7,655 nt of DNA, from NCBI GenBank assembly GCA_026397855.1, contig JAPLUA010000560.1:1-7655 (forward strand), written 5' to 3'. This stretch comes from Verrucomicrobiota bacterium. Its GTDB lineage: Bacteria > Verrucomicrobiota > Verrucomicrobiia > Limisphaerales > UBA8199. The position numbers and the translations under genes were made by a program. The notes beneath the pieces are model-generated. The model did not search any database, was not told the DNA's origin, and saw only the letters and a list, made by a program, of their open reading frames with translations. Below are positions 1 to 6,016 of this stretch, in pieces; position 1 is the first letter of the stretch, and every line of letters starts with the position of its first letter.

Positions 1-773
1 CGGCCTGCCTGGCCCAGGCGGAACAGATCGCGTCCACGAACTACATCGCCGCCAAGGAGCTGGCCGATTGGCTCAACAGCTCCGGCCGCGCCGCCGTGTG
101 CCTCGACTGGTTGAACGGCCTCCCCGCCAAGTTTGTCCAGCAGGGATTGCTGCCCCTGGCCCGGGCCGATGCCTACCTGGCCCTGAAGCAGTGGGCAGAA
201 CTCCAGCGCTACCTCCGCGACTCCCAGTGGTCGGGGCTCGAACCGGTCCGCTTCGCGCTCATCGCCTGGACCGCGTTGAAGCAATCGCCGCCCGAAGACG
301 ACACGGTCCCCTGGCAGACCGCTCTGCGCCTGGCCGCCGCCTCGCCGGAGGTGCTCCACCAGTTGGCCACCTTCGCCGCCGCCTGGGGCTGGCAGGACCG
401 GACTGAAGATGTCCTCTGGCTCGCCGTCGAGAAGTCCCCGGCCCAGGCCTGGCCCTACGCCGCCCTGACCCAGTTATACCTCGGAAAACAGAACACGGCC
501 GGGCTGCGTCGCGTGACCAAAGCCCTCCACGAGAAAGCCCCGTCCGATCTCGTGGCCGCCAACAACTACGCGGCCTATTCGCTCCTCCTGGACCAGGACC
601 TGCCGGGAGCTGAGCGGGCTGCGGCGACCGTCTATGCCGCCGCGCCAACCAATTCCTACTTCGCCTCCACGCACGCCCTCTCCCTGATCAAGCAGAGCCG
701 CTTTCAGGAAGCCCGCGATGCCTTTCGCCAGATCACACCCGACCAGCTCAAGGACCCGACGATCGCGGTTTAG
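1..773 (+). CDS. TPR-repeat protein, C-terminal part, 5' truncated, ending at an in-frame amber codon
   Basis: The frame starting at base 3 is open from the left edge to TAG at 771-773, so the true start lies outside the window; the GTG at 96 is only an internal codon. The product is Ala/Leu-rich and helical, with helix pairs typical of tetratricopeptide repeats, for example AWPYAALTQLYLGKQNTAGL, then NNYAAYSLLLDQDLPGAERA, then a STHALSLIKQSRFQEARDAF unit. TPR proteins are protein-protein interaction scaffolds, and large ones are, from memory, common beside exosortase genes in Verrucomicrobiota. No signal peptide or membrane segment can be judged because the N-terminus is missing. The TAG falls between a helix pair and its expected partner, and the same frame stays coding-like for 42 more codons, so this is probably not the natural end. 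The TPR call is firm as a fold class; the specific role is unknown. Confidence 0.8.
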   Translation, partial: ACLAQAEQIASTNYIAAKELADWLNSSGRAAVCLDWLNGLPAKFVQQGLLPLARADAYLALKQWAELQRYLRDSQWSGLEPVRFALIAWTALKQSPPEDDTVPWQTALRLAAASPEVLHQLATFAAAWGWQDRTEDVLWLAVEKSPAQAWPYAALTQLYLGKQNTAGLRRVTKALHEKAPSDLVAANNYAAYSLLLDQDLPGAERAAATVYAAAPTNSYFASTHALSLIKQSRFQEARDAFRQITPDQLKDPTIAV

Positions 774-902
774 TACGGCATCACCCTCGCCGCAGCCGGC
801 CGCCCCGCGGAGGCCAAACCCTACCTGGACCAGCGTTCCCGGGCCCGGCTCCTGCCCGCGGAAGTGGCCCTGGCCACCCGCCGCTGGCCATCCGGCCAGT
901 GA
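774..902 (+). pseudogene. In-frame continuation of the TPR protein after the amber codon
   Basis: Directly after TAG 771-773 the same frame reads YGITLAAAGRPAEAKPYLDQ and continues to RLLPAEVALATRR before TGA at 900-902, 42 residues in all. This looks like the second half of a TPR unit plus a C-terminal cap. Homologous-looking proteins, from memory, read AxYYGxxLAAxGxxxEAxPxL here, so the TAG sits where Tyr (TAC or TAT) is expected. One base change, TAC to TAG, explains it. It could be a real nonsense mutation, a sequencing error, or a suppressed or read-through codon; the sequence alone does not decide. Confidence 0.7.
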
Positions 903-933
903 GTGGGGAGCGTGAAGCGTGGAGCGGCGGAGC

Positions 934-950
934 GCCGGCATTCTGCCGGC
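934..950. repeat. 17-nt perfect hairpin repeat (7-bp stem, 3-nt loop)
   Basis: GCCGGCA, loop TTC, TGCCGGC. The stem is perfect. The geometry of 7-bp stem and 3-nt loop is the same as in the four units of the element at 6991-7126, which suggests one family of REP-like palindromes. It lies 31 nt after the TGA of the interrupted TPR gene. No T-tract follows, so a classical intrinsic terminator is unlikely. Confidence 0.6.
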
Positions 951-995
951 TTACTGAGGAGTCCCCGGCATGCACTACACCCGGAACTGGAGAAG

Positions 996-1040
996 CTTCT
1001 CCCCCGCCCCTGCGGCAGGGGAGAGGGCCGGGGAGAGGGG
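996..1040. repeat. GC-rich nested inverted repeat in intergenic DNA
   Basis: An inner hairpin at 1007-1021 (CCCCTG, loop CGG, CAGGGG) is enclosed by TCTCCCC at 998-1004 pairing with GGGGAGA at 1030-1036. C/T-rich then G/A-rich blocks of this kind are, from memory, a common dispersed intergenic repeat in environmental bacterial genomes. The region has no plausible gene: the short overlapping frames here read as low-complexity Pro/Gly/Arg. A transcribed copy would fold strongly, but no U-tract follows. Confidence 0.5.
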
Positions 1041-1156
1041 TCCCACCATGTCGTCTATCCCGCGGTCTTATCAGTAGGCCACGCGAACTGAACACGCGCA
1101 CGTAGCCACTACTCGTCATAAGGTCACTGAGCGGAGAAACGCACAGAAGATGAAAC

Positions 1157-1206
1157 CTCTGCGACTCTCCCCGAATCTCTGCGATCTTTGCGTTCTTTGT
1201 GGTTAA
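1157..1206. repeat. CTCTGCGA-type dispersed repeat abutting the exosortase start
   Basis: CTCTGCGA occurs at 1157-1164 and again at 1177-1184, a 20-nt period, followed by TCTTTGCGTTCTTTGTGGTT. On the minus strand the block reads TTAACCACAAAGAACGCAAA and onward, which I recognise as a widespread non-coding dispersed repeat in environmental genomes. It overlaps the GTG at 1199, so it may supply or obscure the translation start of the exosortase. Together with the two blocks upstream it accounts for much of the gene-free stretch 903-1198. Confidence 0.45.
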
Positions 1207-2242
1207 TTCAACTGCCGAGTCTAATGTGAAAGCTGCATCCGCCGAGAACCATTCCACCCTCCCGCCCGGACCCGCTGGCGGCTGGCTGCTGCCCGGCCTG
1301 CTCCTCGCGCTCTGGGCCTACACCGTCTATCGGCTGGGCACACTCTGGCAGAGCAACGAGCATTACCGATTCGGCTGGCTGGTTCCCTTCTTCTGCCTGG
1401 CCTTGCTCACCGAGCGGTGGCCATCCCGGCCCGCCCCTCAGCCCGCCGCTCCCGGCAAAACGGCCCTGCTGCTGCTTGCCCTCTCCGGTCTCGGGCTGTT
1501 CCTCGGCGCGCTCGCCCTGGAAGTCATCCCCGCATGGCGCTTCGCCGGCTGGATCTTCGCCGGCTCGACCGTCGGCGTCACGCTCCTGGGCCTCCGCTTC
1601 CTGGGCGGCGGCGGCTGGGCCAGGCACTTCGCCTTCCCGGTGCTCTTCTTCCTGGTAGCCGTCCCCTGGCCGACTCGCCTCGAAGCCCCGCTCATCGCAT
1701 GGCTCTCCGATGTCAACGCCGCCTTGAGCACCGAACTTTCCGGGCTGCTCGGCTCCCCCTGCATCCGGCACGGCACCACCATCGAGACCGGTGCCGGGGT
1801 CGTCGGGGTCGAGGACGCGTGTAGCGGCATACGCTCCCTCCAATCCACCGTGATGGTCGCCCTCTTCCTGGGGGAACTCTTCGCCTACTCCCTGTTCCGC
1901 CGCGCCGCCCTGTTGCTTGGCGGCATGGCGATGGCTCTCTCCTGCAATATCGTTCGCACCACCTACCTCGTCCGGACCGCCGATCTCCACGGCCTGGCCG
2001 CCGTGAAAGACCGCCATGACCAGGCCGGATTTGCCATCCTCGGCATCACCCTTGCCGGACTTCTCGTCCTGGCATGGGCGATCCGGCCGCGCGCGGCCCT
2101 CGCATCGAACTCGGAATCGAACTCTGGTTCGGCTCCGGCGAGAAGCAGGCCGCCCGGGTCGTGCCCTGGACCTGCCAGCTTCCGGCCGGGGAGGCAGGGT
2201 TCGCTGAAAACCCGGTTCCCGACGCCACCCGCGGCATGCTGA
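1199..2242 (+). CDS. Exosortase/archaeosortase family membrane protease-transpeptidase
   Basis: Exosortases are integral membrane cysteine enzymes proposed to recognise and process C-terminal sorting tripartite signals (PEP-CTERM type) on exported proteins. Numbering from GTG 1199, the protein has several hydrophobic helices (about 28-48, 57-70, 88-110, 112-132, 142-157, 214-232, 236-250, 276-295). It carries the family's conserved triad: Cys208 in VEDACSGIRSL, Arg253 in CNIVRTTYLV, and His273 in KDRHDQAGF. Residues 296-347 are Ser/Pro/Arg-rich and do not look like real coding; over the same DNA another frame encodes an EpsI domain, so the gene is probably frame-broken near 2085-2098. The start is uncertain: GTG 1199 lies inside a repeat and has no clear Shine-Dalgarno sequence; GTG 1226 is the next in-frame option, and a TGA at 1151 closes the frame upstream. 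The exosortase call is strong; the subtype is not determined. Confidence 0.88.
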   Translation: MVNSTAESNVKAASAENHSTLPPGPAGGWLLPGLLLALWAYTVYRLGTLWQSNEHYRFGWLVPFFCLALLTERWPSRPAPQPAAPGKTALLLLALSGLGLFLGALALEVIPAWRFAGWIFAGSTVGVTLLGLRFLGGGGWARHFAFPVLFFLVAVPWPTRLEAPLIAWLSDVNAALSTELSGLLGSPCIRHGTTIETGAGVVGVEDACSGIRSLQSTVMVALFLGELFAYSLFRRAALLLGGMAMALSCNIVRTTYLVRTADLHGLAAVKDRHDQAGFAILGITLAGLLVLAWAIRPRAALASNSESNSGSAPARSRPPGSCPGPASFRPGRQGSLKTRFPTPPAAC

Positions 2243-2742
2243 AATACGACGAAGGGCGCCAGGCCGAGTGGCGGGATGCGGCCGGCCGCCGCTGGCAGCT
2301 CTATTACCTCCGCTGGCTCCCCACCCGCAACCGCTACCGGGCGGTGGAAACCAGCGAGCAGGCCCGCGGTCACGCGCCCGATATTTGCATGAGCAACGCG
2401 GGCATGATCCTCCAGACCAACCTCGGCACGAGCATCCTCGACCTGCACGGCATCCCGTTCCGGGCGACCACCGAACGCTTCCTGGACGGCCAGCGCAACT
2501 TCCACATCCTGGCCGCCTACTACGAGCCCCGCTCAACCGCGTTCGAGGCCAGGCCCGCCGGCCAACCGTCCACCGGCCTGGGATGGCGCCTGGCCGCCCA
2601 GTCCGTCCGCAATCACGAGCGCGGCCGCTACGAGAAACGCGTCATCAAAATCGGCGTCTGGGACATGCCCACCGATGCCGAAGCCCGCCAAGCCCTCGAA
2701 GCCCGCCTCCGCGACCTGATCTCTGTCACCGCGCAGAACTGA
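2074..2742 (+). CDS. EpsI-like exosortase-associated domain, probably the detached C-terminal half of the exosortase
   Basis: EpsI-type domains (DUF3485-like) accompany exosortases either as a separate protein or fused to the exosortase C-terminus; their exact role is unclear. Here IELGIELWF (residues 11-19), GMLKYDEGRQAEW (54-66), GRRWQLYYLRWLP (71-83), HAPDIC (100-105) and the final KIGVW (192-196) segment match the fused form I know from Verrucomicrobiota. The ATG at 2074 overlaps the exosortase codons, has no visible Shine-Dalgarno sequence, and gives a ten-residue leader (MGDPAARGPR) with no signal peptide or membrane anchor, odd for an envelope-facing domain. The domain lies one frame away from the exosortase with a 169-nt overlap. 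I infer that it was, or is, part of a single exosortase-EpsI polypeptide; independent translation is the alternative. Confidence 0.75.
   Translation: MGDPAARGPRIELGIELWFGSGEKQAARVVPWTCQLPAGEAGFAENPVPDATRGMLKYDEGRQAEWRDAAGRRWQLYYLRWLPTRNRYRAVETSEQARGHAPDICMSNAGMILQTNLGTSILDLHGIPFRATTERFLDGQRNFHILAAYYEPRSTAFEARPAGQPSTGLGWRLAAQSVRNHERGRYEKRVIKIGVWDMPTDAEARQALEARLRDLISVTAQN
2085..2098. other. 14-nt perfect GC palindrome at the exosortase/EpsI frame junction
   Basis: GGCCGCGCGCGGCC is its own reverse complement and contains an alternating GC tract. It lies between the last plausible exosortase residues (LAWAI, ending at 2083) and the first clear EpsI residues (IELG, from 2104). Taking out one GC dinucleotide gives a continuous reading LAWAIRPRGPRIELGIELWF. 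This makes it the likely site of a slippage mutation or a sequencing or assembly error. Confidence 0.6.
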
Positions 2743-2776
2743 TCCCCGCCCCGCCAGAAAACCCAACCAAGGGAGG

Positions 2777-2790
2777 GCGAGCGTCCTCGC
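2777..2790. repeat. Short hairpin between the EpsI domain and the methyltransferase gene
   Basis: GCGAG, loop CGTC, CTCGC, inside the segment GGCGAGCGTCCTCGCGAGCC. It lies in the 77-nt gap between the two genes. There is no T-tract, so termination is doubtful. Similar segments occur, from memory, as dispersed intergenic sequences in Verrucomicrobiota. The purine-rich AGGGAGGG just before it is about 40 nt from the next ATG, too far to act as its ribosome binding site. Confidence 0.3.
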
Positions 2791-2819
2791 GAGCCCAAAC
2801 AAAAAGACGCGGATCAACA

Positions 2820-3455
2820 ATGACTGAAGCAAGGCCAACGGCATCGGGATTGCGGGGCCGCGGATTCGCCGACCTCCTCCTGTTCGGCGTCACCCTGGCG
2901 GAGCTTGCTCTCCTGGTTGTCCTGACCCCCACTTTCACGCTCACCGATTGGATCTATGTGTCTCAGAACCTGCTGGTCCTGGGGATCACCCTCACGCGAC
3001 GGCCGCCGGAGCGGCAGGATCGCTCCCTGGCCTCCGGCGCCGCAGTGGTGATCGCCTACACCTACACCTACGCCCAGGTGGCCTGCCTGCGATGGGTTCC
3101 TGGCGAGGTTGGATGGTCCACGGGCGGGCTGGTCCTGGTCACGCTCGGAGCGTGCCTGAGCCTTGCCAGCCTCCTGAGCCTGGGCCGATGGTTCGGGGTC
3201 CGCCCCGCCTTGCGCGGGCTGGCAACGAAAGGTCCCTACCGGGCAGTGCGCCACCCGATGTACCTGGCCTACCTGATCTCGGACATCGGCTACAACCTCC
3301 AGGAATGGAATACCGGAACCGTGCTGCTGGTAATGGCCGGCTGGGCCTCCCTGCTCTACCGCATCCGGGCCGAGGAGCGGATGCTGTCGCGCGACCCCGG
3401 CTGGCCAGCCTACGCCGCGCGGGTGCGCTATCGCCTGCTGCCCGGCCTCTGGTAG
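2820..3455 (+). CDS. Isoprenylcysteine carboxyl methyltransferase (ICMT)/phospholipid methyltransferase-like membrane protein
   Basis: This family transfers methyl groups from S-adenosylmethionine to lipid or prenyl-cysteine acceptors at the membrane; bacterial members mostly have unknown substrates. The product is 211 residues with hydrophobic segments at about 17-36, 44-58, 71-90, 100-121, 143-156 and 157-172. The family signature is clear: KGPYRAVRHPMYLAY at 137-151, with the Arg-His-Pro core, and RAEERML (183-189) followed by WPAYAARVRYRLLPGLW at the C-terminus. The frame is open well upstream (from 2268) but that part shadows the EpsI region, so I start at ATG 2820; the ribosome site is weak (GCGGA about 7 nt upstream). 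It lies 77 nt after the EpsI domain on the same strand, so co-transcription with the exosortase is possible. The family is confident; the substrate is unknown. Confidence 0.85.
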   Translation: MTEARPTASGLRGRGFADLLLFGVTLAELALLVVLTPTFTLTDWIYVSQNLLVLGITLTRRPPERQDRSLASGAAVVIAYTYTYAQVACLRWVPGEVGWSTGGLVLVTLGACLSLASLLSLGRWFGVRPALRGLATKGPYRAVRHPMYLAYLISDIGYNLQEWNTGTVLLVMAGWASLLYRIRAEERMLSRDPGWPAYAARVRYRLLPGLW

Positions 3456-3554
3456 CCGGTAAGGACAAAGGAAACCTTGCATTTCTCGGCCCGGTGCGCG
3501 ATAAGTCAACCAGTCAGTCAGCAGGTGGATCCATGTCAGTCGAAGAAAGAGCCT

Positions 3555-4928
3555 ATGCAAACAAAGAAGACGATAAACCACGGGCGTTGGCTCGGGTTGG
3601 CGCTTGCCCTTTTAACGGGTTGGTGTGCTGAGGCGCAGGACGCTGCGCCTGCCGACGGTTACGCGCCGCAGGATGCGAGCACCGCCACGCCGCCGCCATC
3701 GGCTCCCCCCCAACGCAGCGCCGCTGAATTGCGAAAGCTGGCCGAGCCGATTGCGCTCTATCCCGACCCGCTCATCTCCATCGTGCTGCCCGCAGCGGCC
3801 TACCCGGTGGAAATCGTGCAGGCGGCGCGGTTCGTCAGGAACACGAACAATATCCCCAAGGTGGACGAGCAACCCTGGGACCAAAACGTGAAGTCGGTTG
3901 CCAAGTTCCCCCAGGTGATCGCGAAGATGGACGCCGACCTGGACTGGACCGTGGACCTCGGGGAGGCGTTTGTGGGCCAGCCCAAGGAATTGATGGATGC
4001 CATCCAGGCCCTCCGGGGCCTGGCGCAAAATGCCGGCACGCTGCAGACCACGCCGCAGCAGATCGTGTGGGTAACCAACGTCGTTGTCGTCCAGACCAAC
4101 GTGACGCAGATCGTGACGGTCACCAACAAGATAGTCGAAATCGTTCCCGCGAGCCCGCAGGTGGTCTATGTGCCGACCTATCTCCCCACGGTCTATTACC
4201 CGCCGCCGGCCTACGTGTACAACCCCCTGGCTCCGCTGATCACTTTCGGCGCGGGCATCGCCGTGGGCGCGATTATCGCCAACAACTGCAACTGGTATCA
4301 TGGCGGGGTCTATGTGGGGCCGCATGGCGCCTTCGCCTGGGGCGGCAGTGGCTACTACCACGGCAACGTCAACGTGAACGTCAACAACTTCAATAGCTAC
4401 AACAATAGAAACGTCAACGTAAACAACGTGAACAATAACCGGAACGCCAACGTGAACAACACGCGAAACACGGCCAACACCGCGCAACAATGGCATCCGG
4501 ACCAGAGCCGGATGAACGCCAGCGGCGCCTCAGCCGGCAACCGGGAGGCTCGCGGCTGGAGTTCGGGACAGGGTGCGGGCGCAAACGCCGGAGCACGATC
4601 CTCCACCGGGAACGCGGGAACACGGGCTTCCACCGGCAACGTCGGCGGAGCGGGTTCCAGCGGTAACTTCGCCCGCCCTTCGACGGGCACCGGGGGCGGC
4701 AGTCGGCCCACGGCGGCTCCGACCACGAGCAATTTCCAAAGCCGCTCGGGCGGATCCAGCAGCGCCTTCAGCGGCGGGAGCAGCGGCTCCGCCGAGCGCA
4801 GCTACAGCAGCCGCGGCTCCTCCAGCCGCAGCAGCAGCGGCTACAGTGGTGGGTATAGCGGCGGGAGCCGCGGCGGGTATGGCGGGTATGGCGGGGGTGG
4901 CGGAGGACGGGGAGGAGGGCGCCGATGA
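3555..4928 (+). CDS. Secreted DUF3300-domain protein with Asn/Gly/Ser-rich tail
   Basis: Start at ATG 3555, preceded by GAAAGAG. The upstream frame (from 3477) would place extra residues before a good Sec signal peptide, so the shorter start is preferred. The signal peptide is residues 1-27 (KK and R in the n-region, LGLALALLTG core, AEA before the cut). The DUF3300 core is at about 58-205: LAEPIALYPDPLISIVLPAA (62-81), then FPQVIAKM (118-125), then the family's PQVVYVPTYLPTVYY (201-215). Between them lies an unusual Val/Thr/Asn stretch (161-185). A hydrophobic Gly/Ala segment sits at 226-243. Residues 271-320 are Asn/Val repeats, and about 340-457 are Gly/Ser-rich, ending in Gly runs and RR. 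The family's function is unknown. The stop overlaps the next ATG (ATGA at 4925-4928), so the pair is probably one operon. A weak sigma70-like pair (TTGCAT 3477-3482, 17 nt, GATAAG 3500-3505) lies upstream. Confidence 0.9.
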   Translation: MQTKKTINHGRWLGLALALLTGWCAEAQDAAPADGYAPQDASTATPPPSAPPQRSAAELRKLAEPIALYPDPLISIVLPAAAYPVEIVQAARFVRNTNNIPKVDEQPWDQNVKSVAKFPQVIAKMDADLDWTVDLGEAFVGQPKELMDAIQALRGLAQNAGTLQTTPQQIVWVTNVVVVQTNVTQIVTVTNKIVEIVPASPQVVYVPTYLPTVYYPPPAYVYNPLAPLITFGAGIAVGAIIANNCNWYHGGVYVGPHGAFAWGGSGYYHGNVNVNVNNFNSYNNRNVNVNNVNNNRNANVNNTRNTANTAQQWHPDQSRMNASGASAGNREARGWSSGQGAGANAGARSSTGNAGTRASTGNVGGAGSSGNFARPSTGTGGGSRPTAAPTTSNFQSRSGGSSSAFSGGSSGSAERSYSSRGSSSRSSSGYSGGYSGGSRGGYGGYGGGGGGRGGGRR

Positions 4929-4996
4929 GACTCATGGTTCAACCCAATGCCTATCCCCTGCCCAATATGAATATGCCAATGAAAGGTTTCCGCATG
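4914..4996 (+). promoter_or_regulatory. Two competing ribosome-binding sites and starts for the DUF2950 gene
   Basis: GGAGGG at 4914-4919 is 5 nt before ATG 4925, which overlaps the previous stop as ATGA. GAAAGG at 4981-4986 is 7 nt before ATG 4994. The first is a strong match but lies in a Gly-codon-rich stretch that would give GGAGG-like strings anyway. The second places the start directly before a normal signal peptide. An in-frame ATG at 4979 has no such site. Both main starts are in frame, so only the N-terminal 23 residues are at issue. Confidence 0.45.
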
Positions 4997-5941
4997 AGCG
5001 TTCCGAGAATATGTTCCCGTCTCAGCCAGCAGGCCGGCCTGGTGCTGGCGCTGGCCCTTGGTCTGCCCGGTGCCGCCATCGCGGCGGACACCACCAGGAC
5101 CTTCGCCACGCCCGAGGAGGCGGTGTCCGCGCTCGTGGACGCGACCAGCGCGCACAGCAGCGCCGGCTTGAGCGCCCTCTTCGGGCCGGCGGCGGCTGAA
5201 TTGCAAAACCCCGACCGCGTCCAGGCGACCAACGAGTTCCGCGCCTTCAGCGCCGCCCTCCAGTCGAGCCACCGGCTGGTCCATGAGTCCGGTACGAATT
5301 GCGTGCTGGAGCTGGGCGCCAATGCCTGGCCCTTCCCGGTTCCCATTGTGAAGAAGGACGGGCGCTGGTTCTTCGACACCGCGGCCGGCACGGAGGAGCT
5401 GCTGAACCGCCGCATCGGCAAGAACGAACTGTCCGTGCTCAAGTCCATACGCGGCTATGTGGCAGCCCAGCGGGAATACGCCAGCCGCGACCGCAACAGC
5501 GACGAAGTGCTGGAGTATGCGCAACGGATCAGCAGCACGCCGGGGACCAAGGACGGCCTCTACTGGCCGATCGAACTGGATGGCGAGGTCAGTCCTCTAG
5601 GGCCGATGGTGGCCGACGCCCGGAGCGAAGGGTATGGCCTGAGGGCGGACAGCCAGAACAAGACGCGCGACCCCTTCCATGGCTACCTCTTCAAGATCCT
5701 CACCTGCCAGGGCAAGAATGCCCCGGGCGGAAAATACAGCTACATCATTAACGGACGCATGCTCGGCGGATTCGCCCTGGTGGCTTGGCCCGCGGAGTAT
5801 GGGGAATCAGGCATCATGACCTTTATCGTCAACCAGCAGGGCAGGGTGTACCAGAAGGATCTGGGGCCCAAGACCGGGAATCTGGCCGCGGCGATGAAGG
5901 TCTATGACCCGGAGCCCGGCTGGACGGTGTCGCCAGACTAG
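4925..5941 (+). CDS. DUF2950 family exported protein
   Basis: This is a full-length DUF2950 protein of 338 residues from ATG 4925, or 315 from ATG 4994. The family hallmarks are all present: FATPEEAVSALVDA (60-73), WPFPVPIVKKDGRWFFDTAAG (125-145, with a natural Trp-Pro-Phe-Pro core), RRIGKNEL (142-149 region), STPGTKDGLYWP (about 194-205), SPLGPMVADA (213-222), GYLFKILTCQG (233-243), GGFALVAWPAEYG (271-283) and KDLGPKT (301-307). Residues 24-53 form a Sec signal peptide (LVLALALGLPGAAIA) only if translation starts at 4994; from 4925 there is a 23-residue prefix. The biochemical function is unknown. DUF3300 and DUF2950 genes are, from memory, frequent neighbours, and here they overlap by 4 nt, which suggests translational coupling and a shared role in the periplasm or outer envelope. 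No active site can be named. Confidence 0.92.
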   Translation: MRLMVQPNAYPLPNMNMPMKGFRMSVPRICSRLSQQAGLVLALALGLPGAAIAADTTRTFATPEEAVSALVDATSAHSSAGLSALFGPAAAELQNPDRVQATNEFRAFSAALQSSHRLVHESGTNCVLELGANAWPFPVPIVKKDGRWFFDTAAGTEELLNRRIGKNELSVLKSIRGYVAAQREYASRDRNSDEVLEYAQRISSTPGTKDGLYWPIELDGEVSPLGPMVADARSEGYGLRADSQNKTRDPFHGYLFKILTCQGKNAPGGKYSYIINGRMLGGFALVAWPAEYGESGIMTFIVNQQGRVYQKDLGPKTGNLAAAMKVYDPEPGWTVSPD

Positions 5942-6016
5942 AGAGCAGCGGCGCGTCGCGGCACCTCAGTTCCGCCTTGCTCATCACGCCTTTCATGGTG
6001 ATGCTCGTTGCGTATT

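Noticed and set aside
934..1040. Intrinsic terminator after the TPR gene
   Set aside because: The hairpins are strong but no T-run follows any of them.
2074..2110. Programmed -1 ribosomal frameshift joining exosortase and EpsI
   Set aside because: No X-XXY-YYZ slippery heptamer is visible before the EpsI frame; a dinucleotide change in the GC palindrome is simpler.
1208..2536. Long minus-strand open frame (442 codons) opposite the exosortase
   Set aside because: It is Gly/Arg/Pro-rich shadow sequence in high-GC DNA; the plus strand has the exosortase motifs and helices.
2814..3581. Minus-strand open frame opposite the methyltransferase
   Set aside because: It is the antisense of clear membrane-protein coding and has no recognisable motif.
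3555..3640. Lipoprotein signal in the DUF3300 protein around Cys24
   Set aside because: LTGWC does not fit a lipobox because Trp is next to the Cys; an AEA Sec cleavage site follows.
3612..4496. Minus-strand open frame opposite the DUF3300 gene
   Set aside because: Val/Asp/His-rich repeats arise simply from the complement of the Asn/Val repeat codons.
5981..6003. CATCAC/GTGATG inverted repeat before the pilin-like gene as an operator
   Set aside because: It has only 6 bp with a 10-nt loop; this is easily expected by chance.
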